From JBJXHB01 sp046160725 (GTDB lineage Bacteria; Pseudomonadota; Gammaproteobacteria; Burkholderiales; Burkholderiaceae_C), in assembly GCA_046160725.1 (NCBI GenBank), contig JBJXHB010000380.1:1-24844 (forward strand): 24,844 nt of DNA. Direction: 5' to 3'. The position numbers were made by a program, and so were the translations under genes. The notes under the pieces were generated by a model. It saw nothing but the letters and a program-made list of their open reading frames with translations, did no database searches and was not told the origin of the DNA. This document shows, piece by piece, positions 15,804 through 23,572 of the stretch (positions within the stretch are counted from its first letter, which is position 1; each line of letters begins with the position of its first letter).

Positions 15804-16844
15804 ATGTCCATCACCCGCAAGCTGTTCATGGGCGCCCTGGCCGGTGCCGCGACGCTGGCGCTGCTGCCGGCGGCCATCGCGCAGACCGTGTCGTTGCGCT
15901 TCCACCAGATGCTGCCGCCCCAGGCCGCGATCCCGGCCAACGCCATCAAGCCCTGGGCCGAGAAGGTCGAGAAGGAAAGTGGCGGCCGCATCAAGGTGCA
16001 GTTGTTCCCCAGCATGCAGCTCGGCGGCAGGCCGCCGGAGCTGTTCGACCAGGCCAAGGACGGCGTGGTCGACCTGATCTGGACCGTGCTGGGCTATACC
16101 CCGGGCCGGTTCCCGAGAAGCGAGGTGTTCGAGCTGCCGTTCTCCAGCGGCTCGGCCGAGTCCTCGTCCAGGGCCTTTTGGGAGTATGTGCAGAAGCATG
16201 CCGCGGACGAGTACAAGGACGTCAAGCTGATCGCCGTGCACACCCACGGCCCGGGCCTGTTCCACAGCAAGGACCCGATCAACAAGCTGGAGGACCTGAA
16301 GGGCATGAAGGTGCGCGGCGGCTCGCGCGTCATCAACATGATGCTGGAGCAGCTCGGTGCCACGCCGGTGGGGCTGCCGGTGCCTGCCGTCGGCGAGGCG
16401 CTGTCCAAGGGCGTCATCGCCGCGACCACCATCCCCTGGGAGGTGACCCCGGCACTGAAGGTGTCGCAGATCGTGCGCAACCACACCGGCTTCACCGGCG
16501 AGAAGGGCCTGTACACCCAGACCTTCGCCGTCGCCATGAACAAGGCCGCCTACGAAAAGCTGCCGGCCGACCTGAAAAAGGTCATCGATGCCAACAGCGG
16601 CATCGAGGCCGCGGCGCGCTTTGGCCGCGCCATGGACGAGGGCGACAAGGTCGGCCTGGACATTGCCAAGAAGGCCGGCAACAACATCGTCACGCTCGAT
16701 GCGGCCGAGACCCAGCGCTGGCAGCGCGCCGCGGCCGGTGTGCGGGCGCTGTGGTACCGCGAGGTCGGCGGCAAAGGCATCGACGGACCAAAGCTGGCCG
16801 CCGAGGCCGAGGCCCTGATCGCCAAGCACTCGGCCAGGAAGTAG
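15804..16844 (+). CDS. TRAP transporter substrate-binding protein (DctP type)
   Basis: A 346-residue periplasmic binding protein for a TRAP transporter, which imports organic acids using the sodium or proton gradient. The signal peptide is clear (MSITRKLFMG then AALAG-type hydrophobic core, cleavage after AIA at residue 26). GMKVRGGSRV contains Arg171, the position that pairs with the substrate carboxylate in DctP proteins; the usual VPG at this point is GGS. ALSKGVIAATTIPWEV replaces the more common 'GVVDGQE' stretch, a subfamily trait. AAGAGGAGA at 15788-15796 fixes the start at 15804. Its place between ligC and tcuA suggests an aromatic acid or a tricarboxylate as ligand, which sequence cannot settle. 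An 8-bp hairpin follows the stop. Confidence 0.92.
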   Translation: MSITRKLFMGALAGAATLALLPAAIAQTVSLRFHQMLPPQAAIPANAIKPWAEKVEKESGGRIKVQLFPSMQLGGRPPELFDQAKDGVVDLIWTVLGYTPGRFPRSEVFELPFSSGSAESSSRAFWEYVQKHAADEYKDVKLIAVHTHGPGLFHSKDPINKLEDLKGMKVRGGSRVINMMLEQLGATPVGLPVPAVGEALSKGVIAATTIPWEVTPALKVSQIVRNHTGFTGEKGLYTQTFAVAMNKAAYEKLPADLKKVIDANSGIEAAARFGRAMDEGDKVGLDIAKKAGNNIVTLDAAETQRWQRAAAGVRALWYREVGGKGIDGPKLAAEAEALIAKHSARK

Positions 16845-16857
16845 CCGCCATCCCCAT

Positions 16858-16881
16858 GCGGGCGGCCTGCAGACCGCCCGC
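16858..16881 (+). terminator. Stem-loop between TRAP binding-protein and permease genes
   Basis: GCGGGCGG (16858-16865) and CCGCCCGC (16874-16881) form a perfect 8-bp GC stem with an 8-base loop. It sits in the 48-base gap after the binding-protein stop, just before the small permease start. No T-run follows, so it is more likely an mRNA-stabilising or partial attenuation element than a full terminator. Such hairpins raise the amount of binding protein over permease in many transport operons. Confidence 0.5.
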
Positions 16882-16892
16882 CGAGGTTTGAG

Positions 16893-17411
16893 ATGTCCAG
16901 ATGGATCTACAGCCTGAGCCGGGCGATGGCCTGGTTCGGAGGTGGCGTGCTGACGCTGATCGCGCTGGTCAGCGTGACCAGCATCATCGGCCGCGCCTTC
17001 AGTCGCTTCGGCCTTGGCCCGGTCCCCGGCGACTTCGAGCTGGTCGAGGCCGGCACGGCGTTGGCGGTGTTCTGCTTCCTGCCCTGGGCGCATCTGCGGC
17101 GCGGCCATGCCTGGGTCGACCTGTTCTGGCCGTTGTTCCCGGCCCCTGTCAAGCGTGGGCTGGAGATCGCGGCGGACGCCTTGATGCTGCTGTGCTGGCT
17201 GGTACTGGTGTGGCGCATGGGTGTGGCGCTGGCGGACTACCGGACCAATGCCGAGGTGACCTTCATCCTGCAGATGCCGGTCTGGTGGGGCTATGCGGCG
17301 TCGTTCCCGTTTGCGGCGGCGGGCTGCGTGGTCTATGCCTGGCGGCTGGTGGAGGATGCCGGCTGGGCCGAGCCGCCGCCGGGTTTGGGCCCGGTCGGGG
17401 CGGAGCACTGA
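16893..17411 (+). CDS. TRAP transporter small permease (DctQ type)
   Basis: A 172-residue membrane protein with four hydrophobic segments, the standard DctQ layout. They are GGGVLTLIALVSVTSII near residues 16-32, a second around ALAVFCFLPWAHL, a third around DALMLLCWLVLVW and a fourth around WGYAASFPFAAAGCVVYAW. It helps the large permease pass substrate delivered by the binding protein. GAGG at 16883-16886 precedes the ATG at 16893. The stop is followed after one base by the large permease start, so the two are coupled. The short Pro/Gly-rich tail has no assigned role. Confidence 0.9.
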   Translation: MSRWIYSLSRAMAWFGGGVLTLIALVSVTSIIGRAFSRFGLGPVPGDFELVEAGTALAVFCFLPWAHLRRGHAWVDLFWPLFPAPVKRGLEIAADALMLLCWLVLVWRMGVALADYRTNAEVTFILQMPVWWGYAASFPFAAAGCVVYAWRLVEDAGWAEPPPGLGPVGAEH

Positions 17412-17412
17412 G

Positions 17413-18729
17413 ATGGAACCCCTCTGGCTGGCCGTCTGGTCGCTGCCCGTGCTGCTGCTGTTGATCTTCCTGCGGGTGCCCATCGGCCTGGCCATGCTGG
17501 TGCTGGGGTTGGGCGGGGCCTGGGCGGTGTATGGCAGCCTGGCACCGCTGCTCAACCAGATGAAGACGCTGGCCTACAGCCAGTTCTCCAGCCACTCGCT
17601 GTCCATCGTGCCGTTGTTCCTGCTGATGGGCCAGTTCGCGTCCATGGGGGGCATGTCCAAGGCGCTGTTCAAGGCGGCCGAGGCCTTCATCGGCCATCGG
17701 CCGGGCGGCGTCGGCATGGCCGCCATCGGCGCCTGCGCCGGCTTCGGCGCGATCTGCGGCTCGTCGATGGCGACCGCCGCGACCATGGCGCAAGTGGCCC
17801 TGCCCGAACTCAAGCGTGCAGGCTATGCCGGCGGCCTGTCGGCGGGCCTGCTGGCGGCGGGCGGCACGCTCGGCATCCTGATCCCACCGTCGATCGTGCT
17901 GGTGATCTATGCCATCCTGGCCGAGCAGAACATTGCCAAGCTGTTCGCGGCGGCCTTCGTGCCCGGCATCCTGGCGGCGCTGGGCTACATGCTGGTGATC
18001 GGCATCATCGTCCGGGTGCGGCCGGACTCGGCCGGACGGGTCGCGCCCATGCCCTGGCCCGAGCGCTGGCGGGCCCTGGTCGCGGTGTGGCCGGTGCTGC
18101 TGATCTTCATCGTCGTCATCGGTGGCATCTACAGCGGTGTCTTCACCCCGACCGAGGGCGCGGCCGTCGGCGCGGTGGCCACCGGCCTGCTGGCCTGGCT
18201 GCGCGGCGGGCTGTCGCGCAGCGGCCTGCGCGCGTCCTTCGAGTCCACCGCCAGCGCCACGGCGATGGTGTTCATGATCGTTCTCGGCGCGGCGTCCTAC
18301 AACACCTTTCTGGCGTTGTCGCAGCTGCCCCAGGAGCTGGCAGGTTGGGTCGGTGCGCAGGGCTTCGGGCCCTACCAGGTCTTGTGGGCGATCCTGATCT
18401 TCTACCTGGTCGCCGGCTGTTTCATGGACTCGCTGTCGATGATCCTTCTGACCATCCCGATCTTCTTTCCGATGGTGTCAGGCCTGGACTTCGGCCTCAC
18501 GCCGGAGGAGACGGCCATCTGGTTCGGCATCCTGGTGCTGATCGTGGTCGAGGTCGGGCTGATCTCGCCGCCGGTGGGCATGAACCTGTTCGTCATCCAG
18601 TCCATGGCGCCGGAGATCCCCATGCGGGACACATACCTCGGCGTGCTGCCCTTCGTGGCCAGCGACCTCCTGCGGGTGGTGTTGCTGGTCATGGTGCCGT
18701 CGATCACGTTGTTCGTCATGAGGCTGTAG
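17413..18729 (+). CDS. TRAP transporter large permease (DctM type)
   Basis: A 438-residue polytopic inner-membrane protein with about twelve hydrophobic segments, the transport-carrying subunit of the TRAP system. Family landmarks are LLIFLRVPIGLAMLVLG at the N-terminus, SIVPLFLLMGQFASMGGMS, GACAGFGAICGSSMATAATM, GTLGILIPPSIVLVIYA, and near the end GCFMDSLSMILLTIPIFFP and ISPPVGMNLFVIQS. The ATG at 17413 gives the typical N-terminus; an upstream in-frame ATG at 17293 lies inside the small permease gene. Two bases separate its stop from the aldo/keto reductase start. The C-terminus is intact. Confidence 0.94.
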   Translation: MEPLWLAVWSLPVLLLLIFLRVPIGLAMLVLGLGGAWAVYGSLAPLLNQMKTLAYSQFSSHSLSIVPLFLLMGQFASMGGMSKALFKAAEAFIGHRPGGVGMAAIGACAGFGAICGSSMATAATMAQVALPELKRAGYAGGLSAGLLAAGGTLGILIPPSIVLVIYAILAEQNIAKLFAAAFVPGILAALGYMLVIGIIVRVRPDSAGRVAPMPWPERWRALVAVWPVLLIFIVVIGGIYSGVFTPTEGAAVGAVATGLLAWLRGGLSRSGLRASFESTASATAMVFMIVLGAASYNTFLALSQLPQELAGWVGAQGFGPYQVLWAILIFYLVAGCFMDSLSMILLTIPIFFPMVSGLDFGLTPEETAIWFGILVLIVVEVGLISPPVGMNLFVIQSMAPEIPMRDTYLGVLPFVASDLLRVVLLVMVPSITLFVMRL

Positions 18730-18731
18730 CC

Positions 18732-19727
18732 ATGCGCCATATCGGCCACTTCACCGTGCCGGCCATCGGGCTGGGCTGCATGAACATCTGCCACGCCTAC
18801 GGTGCGCCGCCGCCGGCCGATGTGGCGGTGCGCCTGTTGCGCGAGGCCTTCGATCTGGGCGTGCGGCACTTCGACACCGCGGCGCTGTATGGCTTTGGCA
18901 CCAGCGAGACCCTGGTGCGCCAGGCGCTGGGCGATGTGAGGGGCCAGATCCTGCTGGCCAGCAAGGGCGGCATGGCCGGCGTCACCGGCGACGACGGCGT
19001 GACACGGCGCGTCATTGACAACAGCCCGGCGGCCATCCAGCGCCACTGCGAAGACAGCCTGCGGCGCCTGGGCACCGACGTGATCGACCTGTACTACCTG
19101 CACCGCTGGGACCGCCGCACGCCGATCGAGGACGTGGTCGGCGCCATGGCCCGCCTGGTGACGCAGGGCAAGGTGAGAGCGCTCGGACTCAGCGAGGTCA
19201 GCGCTGCCACCTTGCGGCGCGCCCATGCGGTGCATCCCATCGCGGCGCTTCAGTCCGAGTACTCGCTGTGGACCCGGGAGCCGGAGATCGCCACCCTGGC
19301 GGCCTGCCGTGAGACCGGCACCACGCTCGTTGCCTTCAGCCCGCTGGCGCGTGCCTTCCTGACCGGCCGGCTGACCGACGTCGGCACGCTGGCACCCAAG
19401 GACCTGCGCCGCGGCATGCCGCGCTTCGAGCCGCAGGCCTATGCCGCCAACCTGGCGCTGCTGCCGGCCTACCGGGTGCTGGCCGAAGAGGCCGGCTGCA
19501 CGCCCGGCCAGCTGGCATTGGCCTGGCTGCTGGCGCAGGGTGACGATGTGCTGGCCATTCCCGGCACCACGGACCCGGCGCACCTGCGCGAGAACATCGC
19601 CGCGGGCGCGCTGGCCGTGCCGCCGGCCCTGCTTCGGCATGCCGGCGAGCTGATCCACAACTGGCATGTCCAGGGACCCCGGTACGCTGCGGCGACGCAG
19701 GCCGAGATCGACACCGAAACCTTCTGA
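18732..19727 (+). CDS. Aldo/keto reductase
   Basis: A 331-residue NAD(P)H-dependent aldo/keto reductase. The catalytic tetrad is complete: Asp48 and Tyr53 in HFDTAALYGFGTSE, Lys78 in LLASKGG, and His124 in DLYYLHRWD. GKVRALGLSEVSAATLRRA and LAWLLAQGDDVLAIPGTTDPAHLREN form the cofactor-binding C-terminal half, as in the Tas/YajO-like group. It starts two bases after the TRAP permease stop and precedes tcuA by 42 bases. It is not a known part of protocatechuate or tricarballylate degradation. It could reduce an aromatic aldehyde or a keto form of a pathway acid, which is speculation. Confidence 0.9.
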   Translation: MRHIGHFTVPAIGLGCMNICHAYGAPPPADVAVRLLREAFDLGVRHFDTAALYGFGTSETLVRQALGDVRGQILLASKGGMAGVTGDDGVTRRVIDNSPAAIQRHCEDSLRRLGTDVIDLYYLHRWDRRTPIEDVVGAMARLVTQGKVRALGLSEVSAATLRRAHAVHPIAALQSEYSLWTREPEIATLAACRETGTTLVAFSPLARAFLTGRLTDVGTLAPKDLRRGMPRFEPQAYAANLALLPAYRVLAEEAGCTPGQLALAWLLAQGDDVLAIPGTTDPAHLRENIAAGALAVPPALLRHAGELIHNWHVQGPRYAAATQAEIDTETF

Positions 19728-19729
19728 TC

Positions 19730-19749
19730 CCGCGGCCGCTCGACCGCGG
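19730..19749. other. GC-rich inverted repeat between aldo/keto reductase and tcuA
   Basis: CCGCGG at 19730-19735 pairs with CCGCGG at 19744-19749 across an 8-base loop, and the stretch contains a GCGGCCGC octamer. It occupies most of the 42-base gap. There is no T-run, so a full terminator is unlikely; a weak attenuator or RNA-stability hairpin is possible. The tcuA ATG at 19770 has no recognisable Shine-Dalgarno sequence. Confidence 0.3.
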
Positions 19750-19769
19750 CCGGGCAACACAATCGCGCA

Positions 19770-21191
19770 ATGGCCTGGGACGTGCTGGTGATCGGCGGTG
19801 GCAATGCGGCCCTGTGCGCGGCCATCACGGCACGCGAGGCCGGCGCCACGGTGCTGCTGCTGGAGGCCGCACCGCGCGACTGGCGCGGCGGCAACTCCAT
19901 GCACACCCGCAACCTGCGCTGCATGCACGACGCGCCGCAGGACGTGCTGACCGGGGCCTATCCGGAGGAGGAGTTCTGGCAGGACCTGCGCAAGGTCACC
20001 GCCGGCCGCACCGACGAGCAGCTGGCCCGCATCGCCATCCGGGGCTCTGCCACGGTGCGCGGCTGGATGCGGCACCACGGCGTGCACTTTCAGCCGTCGC
20101 TGTCGGGCACGCTGCACCTGGGCCGAACCAATGCGTTCTTCATGGGCGGCGGCAAGGCCCTGGTCAATGCCTACTACCGCAGCGCGCAGCGCCTGGGCGT
20201 GGCGGTGCGCTACGACGCGCCGGTACAGCGGCTGGAACTGCACGACGGCCGTTTCAGAGCCGCCTGGCTGGACAGCGGCGAGCGCATCCCGGCCTGCAGC
20301 GCGGTGGTGGCCAGCGGCGGCTTCGAGAGCGACCGAGAGTGGCTGCGGCAGGCCTGGGGCCGCAACGAGCGTGGCGAGTGGCCGGCCGACCGCTTCCTGA
20401 TCCGCGGCACGCGCTTCAACCGCGGCGTTTTGCTGAAGGACCTCCTGGCGCAGGGCGCGGACCGCATCGGCGACGAGACCCAGGCCCACATGGTCGCCAT
20501 CGACGCCCGTGCACCGCTGTACGACGGCGGCATCTGCACTCGGGTCGACGCGGTGTCGCTGGGCATCATGGTCAACCAGGACGGTCAGCGATTCCACGAC
20601 GAGGGCGAGGACTTCTGGCCCAAGCGCTATGCGGTGTGGGGCCGGCTGGTGGCGCAGCAACCCGGCCAGACCGGCTATTGCCTGATCGATGCCCAGGCGC
20701 TGGGGCGCTTCATGCCGCCGGTGTTCGAGGGCGTGCGTGCCGACCGCATCGAGGACCTGGCTGCTGCGCTGGGGCTGCCGGTGGTCGCAACCCTGTCCAC
20801 CGTCGATGCCTTCAATGCGGCCTGCCGGCCGGGCCACTTTGACCATGCGGTGCTGGACGACTGCGCCACCGCCGGCCTGGCGCCACCGAAGTCGCACTGG
20901 GCCCGGCCGCTGGTGACGCCGCCCTTCACCGGCTATGCGCTGCGGCCCGGCGTGACCTTCACCTACCTGGGCGTCCGGGTGGATGCGCAGGCGAGGGTGC
21001 TCTTCGGTGGCACGCCGTCGCCCAACCTCTGCGCTGCGGGCGAGGTCATGGCCGGCAACGTGTTGGGGCAGGGCTATACCGCTGGTGTCGGCATGACCAT
21101 CGGCACCGTCTTCGGCCGCCTGGCCGGCGCGCAGGCGGCGCTGGCGGCACGCACGGCCACGGCGACATCGTCGCTGGCGACAACGCCATGA
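19770..21191 (+). CDS. tcuA: FAD-dependent tricarballylate dehydrogenase TcuA
   Basis: A 473-residue flavoprotein of the fumarate reductase/succinate dehydrogenase flavin family. TcuA oxidises tricarballylate to cis-aconitate in Salmonella. The dinucleotide site is DVLVIGGGNAALCAAITARE with Glu32 ending strand 2, and the following WRGGNSMHTRNLRCMH is a TcuA-type segment. GGGKALVNAYYRSA, ASGGFESDREW and the C-terminal CAAGEVMAGNVLGQGYTAGVGMT are further matches. The stop overlaps the tcuB start (ATGA at 21188-21191), as expected for partners. No TcuC-type MFS carrier or TcuR regulator is in the window; the TRAP system upstream may supply substrate. The enzyme may act here on a pathway tricarboxylate instead of tricarballylate. 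Confidence 0.9.
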   Translation: MAWDVLVIGGGNAALCAAITAREAGATVLLLEAAPRDWRGGNSMHTRNLRCMHDAPQDVLTGAYPEEEFWQDLRKVTAGRTDEQLARIAIRGSATVRGWMRHHGVHFQPSLSGTLHLGRTNAFFMGGGKALVNAYYRSAQRLGVAVRYDAPVQRLELHDGRFRAAWLDSGERIPACSAVVASGGFESDREWLRQAWGRNERGEWPADRFLIRGTRFNRGVLLKDLLAQGADRIGDETQAHMVAIDARAPLYDGGICTRVDAVSLGIMVNQDGQRFHDEGEDFWPKRYAVWGRLVAQQPGQTGYCLIDAQALGRFMPPVFEGVRADRIEDLAAALGLPVVATLSTVDAFNAACRPGHFDHAVLDDCATAGLAPPKSHWARPLVTPPFTGYALRPGVTFTYLGVRVDAQARVLFGGTPSPNLCAAGEVMAGNVLGQGYTAGVGMTIGTVFGRLAGAQAALAARTATATSSLATTP

Positions 21192-22357
21192 CGGCGCCGG
21201 CGGCACAGCACGATGGCCGGCACGACGCCGTGCCCGGCGTCATTGCCCGCCTGGGTGCCCTGGCCGCCGAGGCCGAGGTCGACCGACAACTGCGCATCTG
21301 CAACGCCTGCCGCTACTGCGAGGGCTACTGCGCGGTCTTTCCCGCCCTGATGCAGCGGCTGACCTACACGCCGGCCGATGTCCACTACCTGGCCAACCTG
21401 TGCCACAACTGCGGCGCCTGCCTGCACGCCTGCCAGTACGCCAGCCCGCATGAGTTCGCGGTCAACCTGCCGCAGGCCATGGCTGTGGTGCGCCAGCGCA
21501 CCTACACCGCGTATGCCTGGCCGGCGCCACTAGGGCGGCTGGTGCGGCGCCACGGCATGGTCGTGAGCCTGGTGCTGGTGGTGTCGATGCTGCTGGTCCT
21601 GGCGCTGGCCGCGGCGGGTGGTGGTCCGCTGTGGCGTGTCACCGGGGCCGGCGCCTTCTACGAGGTGCTGCCGCACGGCATGCTGGTCGGGCTGTTCGCG
21701 CCGGCCTTCGGCTTTGCCGTTCTGGCGCTGGGGCTGGGAGTGCGCCGCTTCTGGCGCGACCAGGGCGAGGCCACGGCGCCGGCACGGGCCTGGAAGCGCG
21801 CCACCCGACGAGCCCTGACGTTGCGCCACCTGGGCGGCGGGCATGGCGAAGGCTGCCCGAACGACGACGATGCCTACACGCCATGGCGGCGGGTGGCCCA
21901 CCACCTGACGTTCTACGGCTTCGCCCTGTGTTTTGCGTCCACCGTGGCCGGCACGGTGATGCACTACGTGGTGGCACTGCCGGCGCCCTATGGCCTGGTG
22001 TCGGTGCCCAAGCTGCTGGGGCTGCCAGGCGGCGCGATGCTGCTGGTCGGGTCGCTGGCGCAGTTGGCCCTGTATCAGCGGCGCGACCCACGCCTGAAGG
22101 ACCCGCAGCAGGCCGGCATGGACCGCGCGCTGATGGCGCTCCTGGCCGGCATCGCCGCCACCGGGCTGGCGCTGCCCGCACTGCACGGACACCCCGCGCT
22201 GCCGCTGACGTTGTGTGCCCATCTGGCGTTGGTGCTGACGCTGTTCGTCACCATGCCCTATGGCAAGCTGGCCCATGGCGTCTACCGCATGGCCGCATTG
22301 CTGAAGCGCGCAGCCGAGCGCAATCGCCCGGGACCGGCGGTGGATGGCGGGGGCTGA
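21188..22357 (+). CDS. tcuB: TcuB, iron-sulfur membrane electron carrier for TcuA
   Basis: A 389-residue protein that reoxidises the TcuA flavin and passes electrons to the quinone pool. The N-terminal soluble part has two complete CxxCxxCxxxC clusters (Cys38, 41, 44, 48 and Cys72, 75, 78, 82), consistent with two [4Fe-4S] centres. From about residue 123 the protein is membrane-embedded with roughly six hydrophobic segments. Histidines in or near them (for example HHLTFYGFAL and MHYVVALPA) could bind heme, as in CitB-type proteins. It overlaps tcuA by four bases and closes the catabolic run; 138 bases then separate it from the Hsp20 gene. Confidence 0.9.
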   Translation: MTAPAAQHDGRHDAVPGVIARLGALAAEAEVDRQLRICNACRYCEGYCAVFPALMQRLTYTPADVHYLANLCHNCGACLHACQYASPHEFAVNLPQAMAVVRQRTYTAYAWPAPLGRLVRRHGMVVSLVLVVSMLLVLALAAAGGGPLWRVTGAGAFYEVLPHGMLVGLFAPAFGFAVLALGLGVRRFWRDQGEATAPARAWKRATRRALTLRHLGGGHGEGCPNDDDAYTPWRRVAHHLTFYGFALCFASTVAGTVMHYVVALPAPYGLVSVPKLLGLPGGAMLLVGSLAQLALYQRRDPRLKDPQQAGMDRALMALLAGIAATGLALPALHGHPALPLTLCAHLALVLTLFVTMPYGKLAHGVYRMAALLKRAAERNRPGPAVDGGG

Positions 22358-22409
22358 GGTCCCGCCGTTTGCGCCAGATCAATCCGGCCGAAGCGGCCAT
22401 GGGCGTGCC

Positions 22410-22437
22410 CTTGAAGTCGACGAGAAGCCGCGCATAT
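22410..22437 (+). promoter_or_regulatory. Candidate sigma-32 (heat-shock) promoter for the Hsp20 gene
   Basis: CTTGAA at 22410-22415 matches the sigma-32 -35 element exactly. It is followed after 15 bases by CGCATAT at 22431-22437, which resembles the CCCCATnT -10 element with its CATAT core. Spacing and position (59 bases between the -10 and the ATG) fit. The match and the downstream small heat-shock gene support each other, but the -10 is imperfect. Confidence 0.5.
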
Positions 22438-22495
22438 GGTCCTCAAGTCGGGCCGCTGGGGTGCCGCCAGCTGATGACACTTGAAGGAGCGATCC

Positions 22496-22924
22496 ATGAA
22501 CGCCTTGATGAACCGTGGCAGCCTGTTCGATGACTTCTTCCGGGACTTTGCCCCCGGCTTCTATGTCCGCCCATTGCATGGCGATCCGCTGCCGTCGCCG
22601 GTCCAGGTCAAGATCGACGTGAAGGAGACCGACAAGGCCTTCACCGTGCATGCCGAGTTGCCAGGCGTGTCCCGCGACGACATCCAGGTGTTGATCGATG
22701 GCAACGTGGTGACCCTGCGTGCCGAGATCATGCAGCACGACAGCCAGACCCAGGGCGAGAAGGTGCTGCGCACCGAGCGCTACTACGGTGCCATGGCCCG
22801 CAGCTTCCAGTTGCCGCAGGAGGTCGACCAGGCGCAGGCCAAGGCGAAGGTCGACAACGGCGTGCTGACGCTGACCTTGCTCAAGACGGCCGTCGGCGGC
22901 GCGCACAGGCTTGCCATCGAGTAA
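22496..22924 (+). CDS. Small heat-shock protein, Hsp20/alpha-crystallin family
   Basis: A 142-residue cytoplasmic holdase chaperone. After a short N-terminal arm (SLFDDFFRDFAPGFYVRPL) comes an alpha-crystallin domain: VKIDVKETDKAFTVHAELPGVSRDDIQVLIDGNVVTLRAE, then ERYYGAMARSFQLPQEVD and KVDNGVLTLTLLK. The short C-terminal tail has HRLAIE, a loose version of the I-x-I anchoring motif. AAGGAGC at 22484-22490 places the start at the ATG at 22496; an in-frame TTG at 22481 would overlap that site. It has its own promoter candidate, so it is probably independent of tcuAB. It ends in front of a GC-rich region shared with a convergent gene. Confidence 0.95.
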   Translation: MNALMNRGSLFDDFFRDFAPGFYVRPLHGDPLPSPVQVKIDVKETDKAFTVHAELPGVSRDDIQVLIDGNVVTLRAEIMQHDSQTQGEKVLRTERYYGAMARSFQLPQEVDQAQAKAKVDNGVLTLTLLKTAVGGAHRLAIE

Positions 22925-22961
22925 GGCGCCGGGCGGCGCCGGCCCCGCCGGCGGGCGGGCC
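22925..22961 (+). terminator. GC-rich hairpin region after the Hsp20 gene
   Basis: Immediately after the Hsp20 stop, GGCGCC (22925-22930) can pair with GGCGCC (22935-22940) over a 4-base loop, and a second C/G-block inverted repeat follows. It lies in the 94-base gap between convergent genes and could end transcription of both. There is no T-run, so an intrinsic terminator is only a possibility. Confidence 0.3.
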
Positions 22962-23018
22962 GGTGTCGCCGGCCGGCCCCAGGCGGCGCCAACCGGGCGT
23001 CGCCAGCAGTGGCGTGGC

Positions 23019-23537
23019 TCAGCTGGCCTTGACGCGCCGCGCGGCCGCAGCCAACAGCAGGCGCGAATACAGGCCGTGCAGCGGCAGCAGTGCCTTGAAC
23101 AGCCAGCCCTGACGGGGCCGGCGGCCTTGTTTGCCTGCACGGGGCACGACCGCCGAGCCGAACAACAGCTTGGTGGAGATGGCCTCCGGCGGGCCGGTGA
23201 CCACCTGCACTTGCAGCCAAGACCGGGTGCTGCCGGTCATGTCGGCCAACAAAAGCTCGGTTGGCGTCTGGTGCTCCACCTGCCAGGCCGAGAAGCGATG
23301 CGCCTGGCCAGCCGCCAGCTGACGCACATCGGCATCGGTCGCCGGGCGCGCGGCCAGGACCCACAACAGCCCACGCTCCAGCTTGAACAGCGGCGACGTG
23401 TAGAAGGCCTCGATGAAGGCCGCCTGTGTTACCTGGCCGGGTACATCGACCTCATAGCAATCGGCAAAGCCGACACCGTCCTGGTACGGGCGCAGCAGCG
23501 AGCCATCCGGTATGGCGCAAGCCTGGACGTCGGGCAT
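23019..23537 (-). CDS. DUF2867-like hypothetical protein
   Basis: A 172-residue protein that I recognise only loosely, as resembling DUF2867-type sequences: a DCYEVDVPGQVTQAAFIEAFYTSPLFKLER start, a central AHRFSAWQVEHQTPTELLLADMTGSTRSWLQVQ stretch and a positively charged end. The final part (FKALLPLHGLYSRLLLAAAARRVK) is amphipathic and basic. There is no signal peptide or strong membrane segment, so it is probably cytoplasmic. It starts 35 bases after the stop of the NTF2-like gene in the same direction. The ATG at 23537 has no clear ribosome-binding site. Function unknown. Confidence 0.7.
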   Translation of the reverse strand: MPDVQACAIPDGSLLRPYQDGVGFADCYEVDVPGQVTQAAFIEAFYTSPLFKLERGLLWVLAARPATDADVRQLAAGQAHRFSAWQVEHQTPTELLLADMTGSTRSWLQVQVVTGPPEAISTKLLFGSAVVPRAGKQGRRPRQGWLFKALLPLHGLYSRLLLAAAARRVKAS

Positions 23538-23572
23538 GGTTCAAGCCTTGGCAAGGGTGGAGATGGCGATTC

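Noticed and set aside
15513..17555. A 680-codon open frame on the minus strand
   Set aside because: Antisense to ligC and TRAP genes, with a repetitive Gln/His/Arg composition and no recognisable motif.
18402..21206. A 934-codon open frame on the minus strand
   Set aside because: It lies antisense to the TRAP permease, aldo/keto reductase and tcuA genes, all well supported. Its translation is low-complexity His/Arg/Gln-rich with no family features, a common artefact of high-GC coding DNA.
22481..22495. TTG start for the Hsp20 gene
   Set aside because: The TTG overlaps the Shine-Dalgarno AAGGAGC that serves the ATG at 22496.
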